From Paraburkholderia azotifigens (GTDB lineage: Bacteria > Pseudomonadota > Gammaproteobacteria > Burkholderiales > Burkholderiaceae): a DNA stretch of 64,000 bases. The notes below the pieces were generated by a model. The model was not told the DNA's origin. It saw only the letters and a program-made list of their open reading frames with translations, and did not search any database. Location of the stretch: assembly GCF_007995085.1 (NCBI RefSeq), contig NZ_VOQS01000005.1:992001-1056000 (forward strand), written 5' to 3'. A program made the translations under genes and the position numbers. Positions 8,808-17,157 of this stretch are shown here, in pieces. Every line of letters starts with the position of its first letter. Position 1 is the stretch's first letter.

Positions 8808-9746
8808 TCAAACCTCGCTGATGCTGTCTTCTTCCAGTTCCGCAAGAAACGGAATGGACGGCTGCGCACCGGCGCGCGTCACGCTTGCCGCGGCCGCGCG
8901 CTGAGCGAAAGCAATCGACTGCTGCATCGATGCGCCGCTCGCGCGCACGACGGCAAAACCACCGGCAAAAGTGTCGCCCGCCGCCGTCGTATCGACGACG
9001 CGCACGACGGGCGCCGCCATATAGCCGCTGCCCTGCGCGCCGGCCCAGATCGCGCCTTGTGCGCCCAGTGTGACGATTACGTTGCGCACGCCCTTGCCGA
9101 GCAAGGCATCGGCAGCGAAGCGGGCGCACGGCACACCGCTCACATGGAGGCCCGTGAGCAGCGCGGCTTCCGTTTCGTTGACCAGCAAATAGTCGATCTG
9201 TCGATACAGCGTGTCGGGCAAGGGCTGGGCGGGCGCCGGGTTGAGCAGGACAGGCGTGCCGTTGCGCGCGGCAATGTTGATTGCGTGCGCGATGGTCGCA
9301 AGCGGCACTTCCAGCTGACCGATCAGCATGTCGGCGCGCGCGATCAGGTCGGCAGCGGCATCGACATGCGCGGTGCTGACGCAGGCATTCGCACCCGGCG
9401 CAACGACGATGCTGTTCGCGCCGTCGCGGCCCACCGTAATCGAGGCGATACCGCTCGGCTGGCTCGCGATCGTATGCACGTGAGCACCGTCGATGCGCTC
9501 GCGGTGCAACGCGTCACGCAGCGACGCCCCGAATGCATCGCCGCCGACGCAGCCGACCATCGCGACGGTCCCGCCGACACGTGCCGCGGCGACAGCCTGA
9601 TTCGCGCCTTTACCTCCGTTGACCGTCTCGAAGCGCTCGCCGAGCAGCGTCTCGCCTCGCAAAGGCAAACGCGACGCATGGACCACGAGATCCATATTGG
9701 CGCTTCCGACAACGACGATCAGGGGTGCAACGGCTGATGAACTCAT
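8808..9746 (-). CDS. rbsK: Ribokinase-like PfkB-family sugar kinase
   Basis: A protein of 312 residues. The ATG at 9746 (MSSSAVAP) is preferred to a TTG seven codons upstream. PfkB signatures are present: N-terminal VVVGSANMDLV, sugar-binding NGGKGANQA, and the C-terminal anion hole/catalytic base DTTAAGDTFAGGF with Asp258 as base. The enzyme phosphorylates ribose or a related sugar in the cytosol. It is the first gene of an operon with the MFS carrier and aldolase, divergent from a LacI regulator and downstream of two LacI-type operators. The neighbours point to a sugar or sugar-acid other than plain ribose, so the substrate is uncertain even though the fold is not. Confidence 0.85.
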   Translation of the reverse strand: MSSSAVAPLIVVVGSANMDLVVHASRLPLRGETLLGERFETVNGGKGANQAVAAARVGGTVAMVGCVGGDAFGASLRDALHRERIDGAHVHTIASQPSGIASITVGRDGANSIVVAPGANACVSTAHVDAAADLIARADMLIGQLEVPLATIAHAINIAARNGTPVLLNPAPAQPLPDTLYRQIDYLLVNETEAALLTGLHVSGVPCARFAADALLGKGVRNVIVTLGAQGAIWAGAQGSGYMAAPVVRVVDTTAAGDTFAGGFAVVRASGASMQQSIAFAQRAAAASVTRAGAQPSIPFLAELEEDSISEV

Positions 9747-9808
9747 GGTGGAGGCGATAGTTTTCAATTGGCGGGCGAGACGTTGGCTGGCAGGCTCGGT
9801 CGCCCCTT

Positions 9809-9827
9809 ATGTTAGCGCTTACATTTT
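9809..9827. promoter_or_regulatory. LacI-family operator, copy 1
   Basis: ATGTTAGCGCTTACATTTT contains the near-perfect dyad TGTTAGCGCTTACA centred on AGCGCT, a classic LacI/GalR-type operator. It lies about 65 bp upstream of the ribokinase start and is identical over 19 bp to a second copy 108 bp away. The likely ligand is the divergent LacI-family protein. Confidence 0.85.
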
Positions 9828-9916
9828 GTCTGGATCGTAGTGATAACGGATGCGTTCAATGCCAATATCACATGCGTTTCTCGTTAATTACAAATCACGG
9901 ACAGCTCAGACACGCC

Positions 9917-9935
9917 ATGTTAGCGCTTACATTTT
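9917..9935. promoter_or_regulatory. LacI-family operator, copy 2
   Basis: An exact 19-bp repeat of the site at 9809. The 108-bp centre-to-centre spacing is close to ten helical turns, which would suit DNA looping by a tetrameric repressor over the shared rbsK/lacI control region. Confidence 0.85.
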
Positions 9936-10142
9936 CGACCGAGTTGCGCGAAAATTGCAAGCGAGATAACGCGGGTCGAGGGTAAACGCGCGGTCTCCTT
10001 GCCTCGACCGTTCATCGGAGACACGAGGACGATTAGCCACCGCGCTCCCAGCCGGGCGGTTGCAAGCGCGAGCGCGTCGCCCTGTAAGATGGCGGCGACA
10101 CGAGCCGCCCGCAGCATTTCATATCGGACAGACATAACGACC

Positions 10143-11222
10143 ATGAGCAGTTCACACGAGCCCGCGACACCCGATATGCCCGCCGCGCGCACGCGCCGCA
10201 ACAGCGGACGTGCCGTGCTTGGCGATGTGGCGCGGCTCGCGGGCGTGTCGACAGCCACGGTATCGCGGGTCTACAACGAGCCGGACAAGGTCTCTCCGAG
10301 TGTGCGCGAACGCGTGCTGCAGGCGGCGACCACACTCAACTGGATTCCGAACGCGGCGGGCCGCGCGCTCGCATCGACGCGCACCCACATCGCCGGCGCA
10401 ATCATTCCGACACTCGACGATCAGGTGTTCGCGTCGCAAGTCGCCGGCATGCAGGCGATATTCGCCAGCCGTGGCATCACGCTGTTTCTCGGCTGTTCGA
10501 ACTACGATCCGGCGCAGGCATTGACCCAGGTGCGGGCGATGCTCGCGCGCGGCGTCGAGGTGATTGCGATCGTCGGCGAAGCGCATCCGCCTGAACTCTT
10601 CGACGCGCTCAGACAAGCGCGCGTGCCATACACGATTACCTACGCGTATCGCGAAGGCAGTCCGCATCACTGCATCGGCTTCGACAATTGCGCGGCGTAT
10701 ATCGAGATCGCCGAGCACCTGATCGGCCTGGGACATCGCACGTTTGCCGCCATCATTCAACCCGTGCGTGACAACGACCGCGTTCAGGCGCGTGTGACGG
10801 GTATCCGGGAAGCGTTGGCACGGCATGGCATTGCGGTGCGCCCGTCACATATGCATGAAGGGCCGGCGACGATTGCATTCGGGCGCGAAAGCTTGCGTGC
10901 AATCTGGCAGGGAGCGGACGAGCGCCCGACTGCGATTATTTGCGGCAACGATCAACTGGCGATTGGCGTGCTTCTGGAAGCGGCGGAGCTGGGGATCAAG
11001 GTGCCGCAGCAACTATCGGTAACGGGTTTCGACGATGTCGCCATCGCACAGCAGATTCATCCTTCGCTCACGACGGTGCGCGTCGACACTGCGGAAATCG
11101 GCCGGCGCGCGGCGCAGTATCTGCTCGATGTGCTCGATGGGAAAGAAAACACGGAGTCCGGCGTCGTGCAACCCGTGCTGATGATCAGGGAATCGACGGC
11201 GCGGGCAAGCAAGGCGGATTGA
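10143..11222 (+). CDS. LacI-family transcriptional repressor
   Basis: A protein of 359 residues starting at ATG 10143. A TTG further upstream is less likely because the extra residues do not look coding. The N-terminal helix-turn-helix reads LGDVARLAGVSTATVSRVYN with hinge helix SPSVRERVLQAATTLNWIPN, followed by a periplasmic-binding-protein-like sugar-sensing domain (IAGAIIPTLDDQVFASQVAG to the C-terminus). It resembles GntR/IdnR-type regulators of gluconate or sugar-acid genes. It is divergent from rbsK-MFS-aldolase, and two matching operators sit between, so it is inferred to repress that operon and itself. There is no strong Shine-Dalgarno sequence. Confidence 0.9.
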   Translation: MSSSHEPATPDMPAARTRRNSGRAVLGDVARLAGVSTATVSRVYNEPDKVSPSVRERVLQAATTLNWIPNAAGRALASTRTHIAGAIIPTLDDQVFASQVAGMQAIFASRGITLFLGCSNYDPAQALTQVRAMLARGVEVIAIVGEAHPPELFDALRQARVPYTITYAYREGSPHHCIGFDNCAAYIEIAEHLIGLGHRTFAAIIQPVRDNDRVQARVTGIREALARHGIAVRPSHMHEGPATIAFGRESLRAIWQGADERPTAIICGNDQLAIGVLLEAAELGIKVPQQLSVTGFDDVAIAQQIHPSLTTVRVDTAEIGRRAAQYLLDVLDGKENTESGVVQPVLMIRESTARASKAD

Positions 11223-11289
11223 ACGAGTCCAGCAACCATACGATCGGCACAGGTCGTGTAACCGTCCGACACTCAGGCGCCCGTGTCGC

Positions 11290-12576
11290 GCGCATCCGCC
11301 CGGTCTCGCGCTCGTCGACATCATGATGCCGGGCATGGACGGGCTCGAACTGCTGCGCGCGATACGAGCCGATTCCCACACGCGCCACATTCCGATCATC
11401 CTGCTGTCGGCTCGCGCGGGAGAGGAGTCGAGGGTCGAAGGCCTCGACGCGGGCGCCGGCGACTACCTCGTCAAACCGTTCGCAGCGCGCGAACTGCGAG
11501 CGCGGGTGAACGCGCATGCGAACCTGGCCGACGAGCGCCGTCGTGCGACGGAGGAGCTCAACGCACGCTTTGGCGACCTGCAGCGCGCGAATGCGGACAT
11601 TCGCGACGCGCGGCGCGCGACGCTCAACGTGCTGGAAGATGCCGTCGAGGCACGCAGCCGGGCGGAACAGCTATACGACGAACTGCGCGAGCAAAACAAA
11701 TGGATCATCGGTCAGCGCGAGGCGCTGGAAGCAGCTGTGAACGGCGAAGCGCTCGTGACCTCTCTGGGCATCCTCGCGCGCGTCGCTACCGCTTCTCTGG
11801 GGGAAGGCACGCGTGCCGCCTTCTACCTCGCCGACGAGACGGGCAAGGTGCTGCATCACATCGTCGGCATGAACGCCGAATATGCTGCGGCTGTCGACGG
11901 CTTCGCGATCGGACCGGAATCGCTGGCGTGCGGCCTGGCTACGCATACGGGCGAGGCCGTCATCACCGTCGACGTGCGCGACGATCCGCGTTGGGCGCGT
12001 TGGCGATGGCTCGCCGAGCGCTTCGGCTATCGCGGCTGCTGGAGCTTTCCCATCAACAGTTCGGCGGGGGCGTTCATCGGCACGCTTGCGCTCTATCATC
12101 CACAGCCTCACGACATGACGGGACGCAACCGGCAACTCGCCGCATTGCTGACGAGTACCGCGGCCATCGTGATATCCCGTCATAACGAAGCGGAAACCCG
12201 CAAGCTCGCAGAGACGGCGTTTCGCCGCAGCGAACGGTAACTGCGCGCGTATCTGGCCGGGAGCTTCGATGTCGTCTACCGCATGAGCGCCGACTGGCGT
12301 GTGATGTGGCATCCCGAAGGCAAGGCGCTGATCCCCGACACCTCAGAGCCCAGCCATACGTGGCTCAATCAATATATCCATCCCGACGACCGGCAAAGTG
12401 TGATGGAGAGGATCGACCGCGCGATACGGAACAAGTCGGTGTTCGAGCTCGAGCAACGCGTCGTTCGCGCCGACGGCTCGCCTGGACGGGTGTTCTCCCG
12501 TGCGATCCCGGTGTTCGACGAGCACGGCGAAATCGCCGAGTGGATTGGCACTGCTACCGAAGTCAAATCGACATGA
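11290..12576 (+). pseudogene. Decayed hybrid sensor gene: partial receiver, GAF, PAS
   Basis: The frame opens inside a receiver domain (HPPGLALVDIMMPGMDGLEL, phospho-acceptor Asp in VDIMMPGMDG; later Lys in YLVKPF). The receiver's first strands are missing, so the 5' end was lost where it abuts lacI. A coiled coil (about 12 heptads) and a GAF domain follow. An in-frame TAA at 12238-12240 interrupts RRSER|LRAYLAGSF, where CAA or CAG would be expected. The same frame resumes with a PAS/PAC domain ending EWIGTATEVKST and stops at 12574-12576, with no kinase, ATPase or output domain after it. Three lesions (5' loss, nonsense codon, missing output) make this a pseudogene of a multidomain two-component sensor. 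Confidence 0.8.
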
Positions 12577-12616
12577 CGTTCGCCGGATGACGGGAATCGG
12601 GCCGGACAAAAGAAAT

Positions 12617-13687
12617 TCAATGTTCCGTGCGCGCCGCAATGAGCTTGCACGCATGGGCCGGCAATTCCGCGAACACGGGCATACCCGTCCGAAGGTCGGG
12701 CGTCTCGCGCGGCGTGGTGGCCGCCGTGAGCGTGAAGCCGTCGCAGTCGATCGTGGCCTCGATCGATGCCCCGACGTCCCGCACGAAGGTCACCTTGCCC
12801 GGCAAGGCGTTCTGGCCGGGGGGCACGGTCGCGTGCCTGATACACACGTCCTCGGGGCGGATCAGCAGCCGGATGTCGCCCGGCGCATCGGGGGTTCGCA
12901 TCGCCGCGTTCACGGCGATCGACTGGCCGCCGGGCAGCGCGATCATGTCGCCGCGGAAGGTGACGGGAAGGATGTTGCCGAGCCCGATGAAGTCCGCGAC
13001 GAACTCGTTGACAGGATCACGGTAGATATCGAGCGGCTTGCCGACTTGCGCGATGCGGCCTTTTTCCATCACGACGATTTCGTCGGCCATCGTCATCGCC
13101 TCGCGCTGGTCGTGCGTGACCATGATCGTCGTGATGCCGAGGCGCTGTTGCAGCAGGCGGATTTCGACCTGCATCGCTTCGCGCAGCTTCGCGTCGAGCG
13201 CGGACAGCGGCTCGTCGAGAAGCAGCAGCTTCGGCGAGGAGGCAATCGCCCGTGCGATCGCGACGCGCTGCCGCTGCCCGCCCGACAGTTGCGTGACCTT
13301 GCGATCCGCCATGTGCGGCAGCTGGATCAGCTCGAGCAGATCGGCCACACGCCTCGCCCGTGCGCTCCCGTCGACGCGGCGCAGACGCAGCGGATAAGCC
13401 ACGTTTTCCGCTACGGTCATGTGCGGAAACAGCGCCAGCGACTGAAACACCATGCCGAAGTCGCGGCGGTTGGCGGGCACGTGCGTCAGATCGCGGCCCG
13501 CGAACGTCACCGTGCCCGACGTGGGGGTTTCGAGACCGGCAATGATCCGCATCAACGTCGTCTTGCCGCAGCCGGACGGTCCGAGGAAGCAGACGAGCTT
13601 TCCGTCCGGCACGGTCAGGTCGACGTGGTCGACTGCGTGCGTGGCGTTGAAGCGCTTGGTGATGGACTGAAGTGTGAGATGAGTCAT
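12617..13687 (-). CDS. ABC transporter ATPase, spermidine/putrescine (PotA) type
   Basis: A protein of 356 residues starting at ATG 13687 (MTHLTLQSI). Walker A GPSGCGKTT lies at 36-44, then the LSGGQRQRVA signature, Walker B LLLLDEPLSALDA, the His switch MVTHDQ, and a C-terminal TOBE-type domain after about residue 240. It is the energy-coupling subunit of a CUT1/POPT importer. It is the last gene of the minus-strand operon substrate-binding protein, permease, permease, ATPase. The adjacent AruI-like decarboxylase gene suggests a polyamine, guanidino compound or related amine as cargo. Confidence 0.92.
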   Translation of the reverse strand: MTHLTLQSITKRFNATHAVDHVDLTVPDGKLVCFLGPSGCGKTTLMRIIAGLETPTSGTVTFAGRDLTHVPANRRDFGMVFQSLALFPHMTVAENVAYPLRLRRVDGSARARRVADLLELIQLPHMADRKVTQLSGGQRQRVAIARAIASSPKLLLLDEPLSALDAKLREAMQVEIRLLQQRLGITTIMVTHDQREAMTMADEIVVMEKGRIAQVGKPLDIYRDPVNEFVADFIGLGNILPVTFRGDMIALPGGQSIAVNAAMRTPDAPGDIRLLIRPEDVCIRHATVPPGQNALPGKVTFVRDVGASIEATIDCDGFTLTAATTPRETPDLRTGMPVFAELPAHACKLIAARTEH

Positions 13688-13724
13688 GGCAGATCCCAAT
13701 GCCTCCGTTATGCCGGGGCGACAG

Positions 13725-14567
13725 TTACAGTGCGACGCCTTCATCGCCGACCAGCCTTTCGAGCAGCCAGATCAAGGCGAAGTCAACCAGCACGATGAAA
13801 ACGGCAAACGAGAACACGGTCGGGTCGAGTGACGACACCGTGCGGCTGTAGAGCCAGACGGGCAGCGTCATCGTATTGATGGTGTAAAGAAAGAACGTCA
13901 CCGTGAATTCGTTGAATGAGATGATGAACGCGAACAGCATGCCGGCGAGGATGCCCGGCCGCATCAACGGCAACACCACATCGATGACCGCGCGCCAGGG
14001 GCTCGCGCCCATCAGGCAGGCTGCTTCCTCGAACTCGGGACCGATCGAGGCAACCGATGCCGCGCAGTTCTTCACCGTGAACGGCAACGCCAGAATCACA
14101 TGCGCGACCACGAGGCGAAGCATGCCGAGCTCCCCGGGAAGCAGGTTGAACACCAGCAGCAGCGACAGACCGAGCATCACGAGCGGATACACCAGCGGCA
14201 GCGCGACGAGCTGTTCGATGATGGCCTTGCCGCGGAACCGGTAGCGCGACAGCGCATAGGCGGCAGGCGCCGACACGGCGGTGGCGATCACCATCGTCGC
14301 TACGGCGACTATGAGGCTCGTCGTCAACGCCGTGCCCATCGATAGCGCGTCGCTCGCGTCCGGCGACACGAACGTGCGCCACGCGGCGCGATACCAGTGC
14401 AAGCCGAAGCTCTGCGGCGGGAATTCGAGCGTGTCCGAATTGCCGAACGACATGGTGATCATCGTCAGGATCGGCAGCGCGGCGAGAAACAGCACGATCA
14501 TCGCGAGCAGACCCGTCGTGCGGCTCAGGCGGCCCGGCATGGCCGACGGGGGGCGCAGGGTAATCAT
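13725..14567 (-). CDS. ABC transporter permease, PotC type
   Basis: A protein of 280 residues. The start ATG at 14567 (MITLRPPSAM) has an AAGGAGGAG ribosome-binding site and overlaps the previous gene's stop in an ATGA. About six membrane helices are present. The EAA loop reads EFEEAACLMGASPWRAVIDVVLPLMRPGI, contacting the ATPase. It pairs with the upstream permease to form the channel of a polyamine-type importer in the inner membrane. Confidence 0.92.
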   Translation of the reverse strand: MITLRPPSAMPGRLSRTTGLLAMIVLFLAALPILTMITMSFGNSDTLEFPPQSFGLHWYRAAWRTFVSPDASDALSMGTALTTSLIVAVATMVIATAVSAPAAYALSRYRFRGKAIIEQLVALPLVYPLVMLGLSLLLVFNLLPGELGMLRLVVAHVILALPFTVKNCAASVASIGPEFEEAACLMGASPWRAVIDVVLPLMRPGILAGMLFAFIISFNEFTVTFFLYTINTMTLPVWLYSRTVSSLDPTVFSFAVFIVLVDFALIWLLERLVGDEGVAL

Positions 14568-15487
14568 GGGCGGGACTCCTCCTTGTGCTTCGTGCCGCTC
14601 GCAAGCCGCTGCGAAAGTGCCATCACGGTGAGCGTCGCGACCATCAGCACGACGCCGGATGACGCGGCAGCAGGCCAGTTGAGCAGCGGCGCCACCTGGT
14701 CGTGAACCAGGACCGCAAGCATCGGCACGCGTCGGCCGCCCAGCAGCAGCGGCACGGCAAATGCGCTCGCGTTGTAGGCGAAGACCAGCAGCGCGCCCGA
14801 AACGAGCCCCGGCATCGCGAGCGGCAACATCACGTGGCGCAGCGTTTGCCAACGGGTCGCGCCAAGCGTCGCAGCCGCTTCTTCATAGGAGCGCGACACC
14901 GCGCGCATCGCACTCGATATCGGCAGCACCGCCAGCGGGAACGCCGTCTGGATCAGACCGAGCAGCACGCCGTTCTCGCGGTAGAGCCACTGCAGCGGGC
15001 GCTGGATGAAACCGCTGCCGAGCAGCGCATGATTGAGCAGGCCCGCCGGCCCGAGGATCACGAGCCAGCCGTAGCCCTGCAACAGCAGGTTCACGAGCAG
15101 CGGCAAGAGCACGCCCGCGAGCAGCAGCCGGCGCGCGAGCCTCGACTCGGTGCGCGCCATCGCGAGCGCCACGGGAATCGCGAGCAGGACGGCGCAGATC
15201 ATGCTCTGGAACGCGAGTCGAAGCGTCAGCCACAGCGAGTGAAGAAAGTACCCGTCGACGAGATCTGCGTAGTTCCGGAGCGTGAGCGCATGCCACTCGT
15301 CGCCCGATACCCCGAAGCTCATCCGCAGCACCGCAAACGATGCCGCGATGAGCACGGCGAGGAAAACCAGGATCGGCGCGAGCAGCAGCAGCGGCGGCAC
15401 GCGGGGCAACGCCGGCGCATCGTTGCATCGCGCAGCATCGGATGCGGCTGCCGCTGTCCCCACACGGCGGGAAGAAAGCGCTGACAT
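14564..15487 (-). CDS. ABC transporter permease, PotB type
   Basis: A protein of 307 residues starting at ATG 15487 (MSALSSRR), six bases after the substrate-binding protein's stop. It has an Ala-rich cytosolic N-terminus and six or so membrane helices. The EAA loop is SYEEAAATLGATRWQTLRHVMLPLAMPG. It is the first permease of the polyamine-type importer, and its stop overlaps the next permease's start (ATGA), which implies translational coupling. Confidence 0.92.
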   Translation of the reverse strand: MSALSSRRVGTAAAASDAARCNDAPALPRVPPLLLLAPILVFLAVLIAASFAVLRMSFGVSGDEWHALTLRNYADLVDGYFLHSLWLTLRLAFQSMICAVLLAIPVALAMARTESRLARRLLLAGVLLPLLVNLLLQGYGWLVILGPAGLLNHALLGSGFIQRPLQWLYRENGVLLGLIQTAFPLAVLPISSAMRAVSRSYEEAAATLGATRWQTLRHVMLPLAMPGLVSGALLVFAYNASAFAVPLLLGGRRVPMLAVLVHDQVAPLLNWPAAASSGVVLMVATLTVMALSQRLASGTKHKEESRP

Positions 15488-15492
15488 GACCG

Positions 15493-16590
15493 TCAAGCCG
15501 AGAAGATCTCGGTATAACGCTTGATCCATGCCGCCTGCACGAGCGCGAGCGCCTTGTCGTCGTGCAATACTGCCTTCTCGGCGATCTGCTGAGGCGAAGG
15601 TACGAATGGACGGCTCTCGGCGGGTATCAGCGCTTTCGAGTTCACCGGACCGTTCAATACGTCGGCAGCCATGCGGCCTTGCACCCCGGCATCGAGCGTG
15701 TGGTTGATGAACGCGTGAATCAGGTCGATGTCGCCCGGATGCGCCTTTGGAATCACTGAAAACATCAACTGCGTCGCGAAGCCTTCCTTCATGCCGTACG
15801 TGACGCCCATCTTGTACTCGGGCTTCCTGATCTGATCAGGGAAGAATGCCGGCGAATAGATGCCGCCGATATCGAGCGAACCCGTGCGGAACAGGTCTGC
15901 AACCTGATTCGGATTTTCGCCGAGTGTCATCACCCGCTCTTTTAACTCCGTCAGCTTCCTGAACCCCGGCTCGATGTTCTGCTGCGAGCCGCCCGCCAGC
16001 TTCGCGGCGATGATGGCGAGATCGACTGCCTCGGCCCACTCGGGCGGCGGCAGGAACAGACGCCCTGCATATTTCGGGTCCCACAGCGCTTCGTATGAGG
16101 CGGGTGCCGCCTTCACAGTCGACGTGTTGTAGATGAGGCCGTCGGACCACAGCAGATAACCAATGCCGAAGCCGTTTGCGCCCGTGCGGTATTGCGGCGC
16201 GACGTCCTTGAGGTTCGGCAGCTTGTCGAGATCCGGCCTGGCCAGCAGCCCCGCTTCGCCAAGACCTGCGGCGCCGACGCCGGCAAGTGTGATCACGTCG
16301 TAAGTCGGACGGGCACCCGCCGCCTTCACCTTTGCGACCATGCCTGAGGTGCCGTCCGCGCGGTCGGCAATGACCTGCGCGCCGGTCTTCTGGCTGAACG
16401 TGTTGGCGATGTTGCGCAATGCCGCCGCGCCCGTATCGTCGGACCACGTGAGCAGCCGCAGCGTCTTGCCCGCGAAGCTGCGCTGCTGGGCTTTAGCGGT
16501 ACTGATGAAGGGCATTGGCAGCGCGGTTGCGGCCAGTGCTGTACCAATGGTCTTGATTGCCTGCCTTCTGCTCCGCTTGAAGTCCTGCAT
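15493..16590 (-). CDS. ABC transporter substrate-binding protein, PotD type, Tat signal
   Basis: A protein of 365 residues. The start ATG at 16590 has GGAGACGACC upstream. The N-terminus contains RSRRQAIKTIGTALAATALP, a twin-arginine signal peptide, so it is exported folded. The mature part (LRLLTWSDDTG... YLLWSDGLIYNTSTVKAAP...) is the two-lobed extracellular binding protein family 1/13 fold used for spermidine, putrescine and related amines. It heads the transporter operon and lies 560 bp downstream of the decarboxylase gene on the same strand, with a broken aldehyde dehydrogenase between. Confidence 0.9.
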   Translation of the reverse strand: MQDFKRSRRQAIKTIGTALAATALPMPFISTAKAQQRSFAGKTLRLLTWSDDTGAAALRNIANTFSQKTGAQVIADRADGTSGMVAKVKAAGARPTYDVITLAGVGAAGLGEAGLLARPDLDKLPNLKDVAPQYRTGANGFGIGYLLWSDGLIYNTSTVKAAPASYEALWDPKYAGRLFLPPPEWAEAVDLAIIAAKLAGGSQQNIEPGFRKLTELKERVMTLGENPNQVADLFRTGSLDIGGIYSPAFFPDQIRKPEYKMGVTYGMKEGFATQLMFSVIPKAHPGDIDLIHAFINHTLDAGVQGRMAADVLNGPVNSKALIPAESRPFVPSPQQIAEKAVLHDDKALALVQAAWIKRYTEIFSA

Positions 16591-16783
16591 GGTCGTCTCC
16601 TGTACGTCTCGTCGCTGTGGGGCCATCCGGCATGCGCATCGGCCGCCAGGAAGGTGAATGAACTTTAGGGGCGTCAATATCCGCCAACAATCGAAATCTC
16701 TGCATGCGGACCATGACGTGAACTCATGACCTCGGGTTTCCCCGCGATTCCTCAGGCGGTTCCCTCAGCGGTTCCCGAAGCGG

Positions 16784-17157
16784 TCAGGCCACGAGCGGAT
16801 GCGCGGCAAGCAGCGCGCCTGCGCTGACGCCCGTTCCCGTGACGACATTCAGGACTCCCGCCCGTAAGCCTTGCCCACGTCGCCTCGCCCACGTCGCCTC
16901 GCCCACGTCGCCTCGCGCAAATCGTGCGCAGCAATTCGCGCGCAGCAGCGAAGCGCGTTGAGCGCCCTGTTGCCTTCCTGGCGCGGAACGCCTTGACGGC
17001 AGCTTGCTCGGCAAGCGTCGACTTCGGCGACCGGTTCTTCCGTCGAGGGGACGACGACCTGCAGGCGCCGTCCGTCTTCGGCATGGCGTCAGATGCCGTC
17101 GAGATAGAGCCGTGTGCGCAGCGCGCGGTCTATTTGAGGGGATTGCTGCGTCGTCAT
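16784..17157 (-). pseudogene. Aldehyde dehydrogenase remnant (nonsense codon plus large deletion)
   Basis: Reading from ATG 17157, which overlaps the decarboxylase stop as ATGA, gives MTTQQSPQIDRALRTRLYLD GI, a TGA, then RHAEDGRRLQ VVVPSTEEPVAEV. The TGA replaces an expected TGG. This is the N-terminus of an NAD-dependent aldehyde dehydrogenase. About 150 codons are missing; after a 14-bp tandem repeat the frame resumes as GVLNVVTGTGVSAGALLAAH and ends at 16784, so the catalytic Cys/Glu half is gone. In arginine transaminase pathways a 4-guanidinobutyraldehyde dehydrogenase follows AruI, so this was plausibly that step. Confidence 0.8.
16873..16914. repeat. 14-bp tandem repeat, three copies
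   Basis: Three exact copies of GCCCACGTCGCCTC stand head to tail at 16873, 16887 and 16901. The array lies precisely at the deletion junction within the aldehyde dehydrogenase remnant, which suggests slippage or recombination accompanied gene loss. Confidence 0.9.

Noticed and set aside
16713..16738. Possible regulon operator upstream of the polyamine-type binding protein
   Set aside because: Only two half-sites can be aligned, one of them with changes, and the dyad partner is missing.
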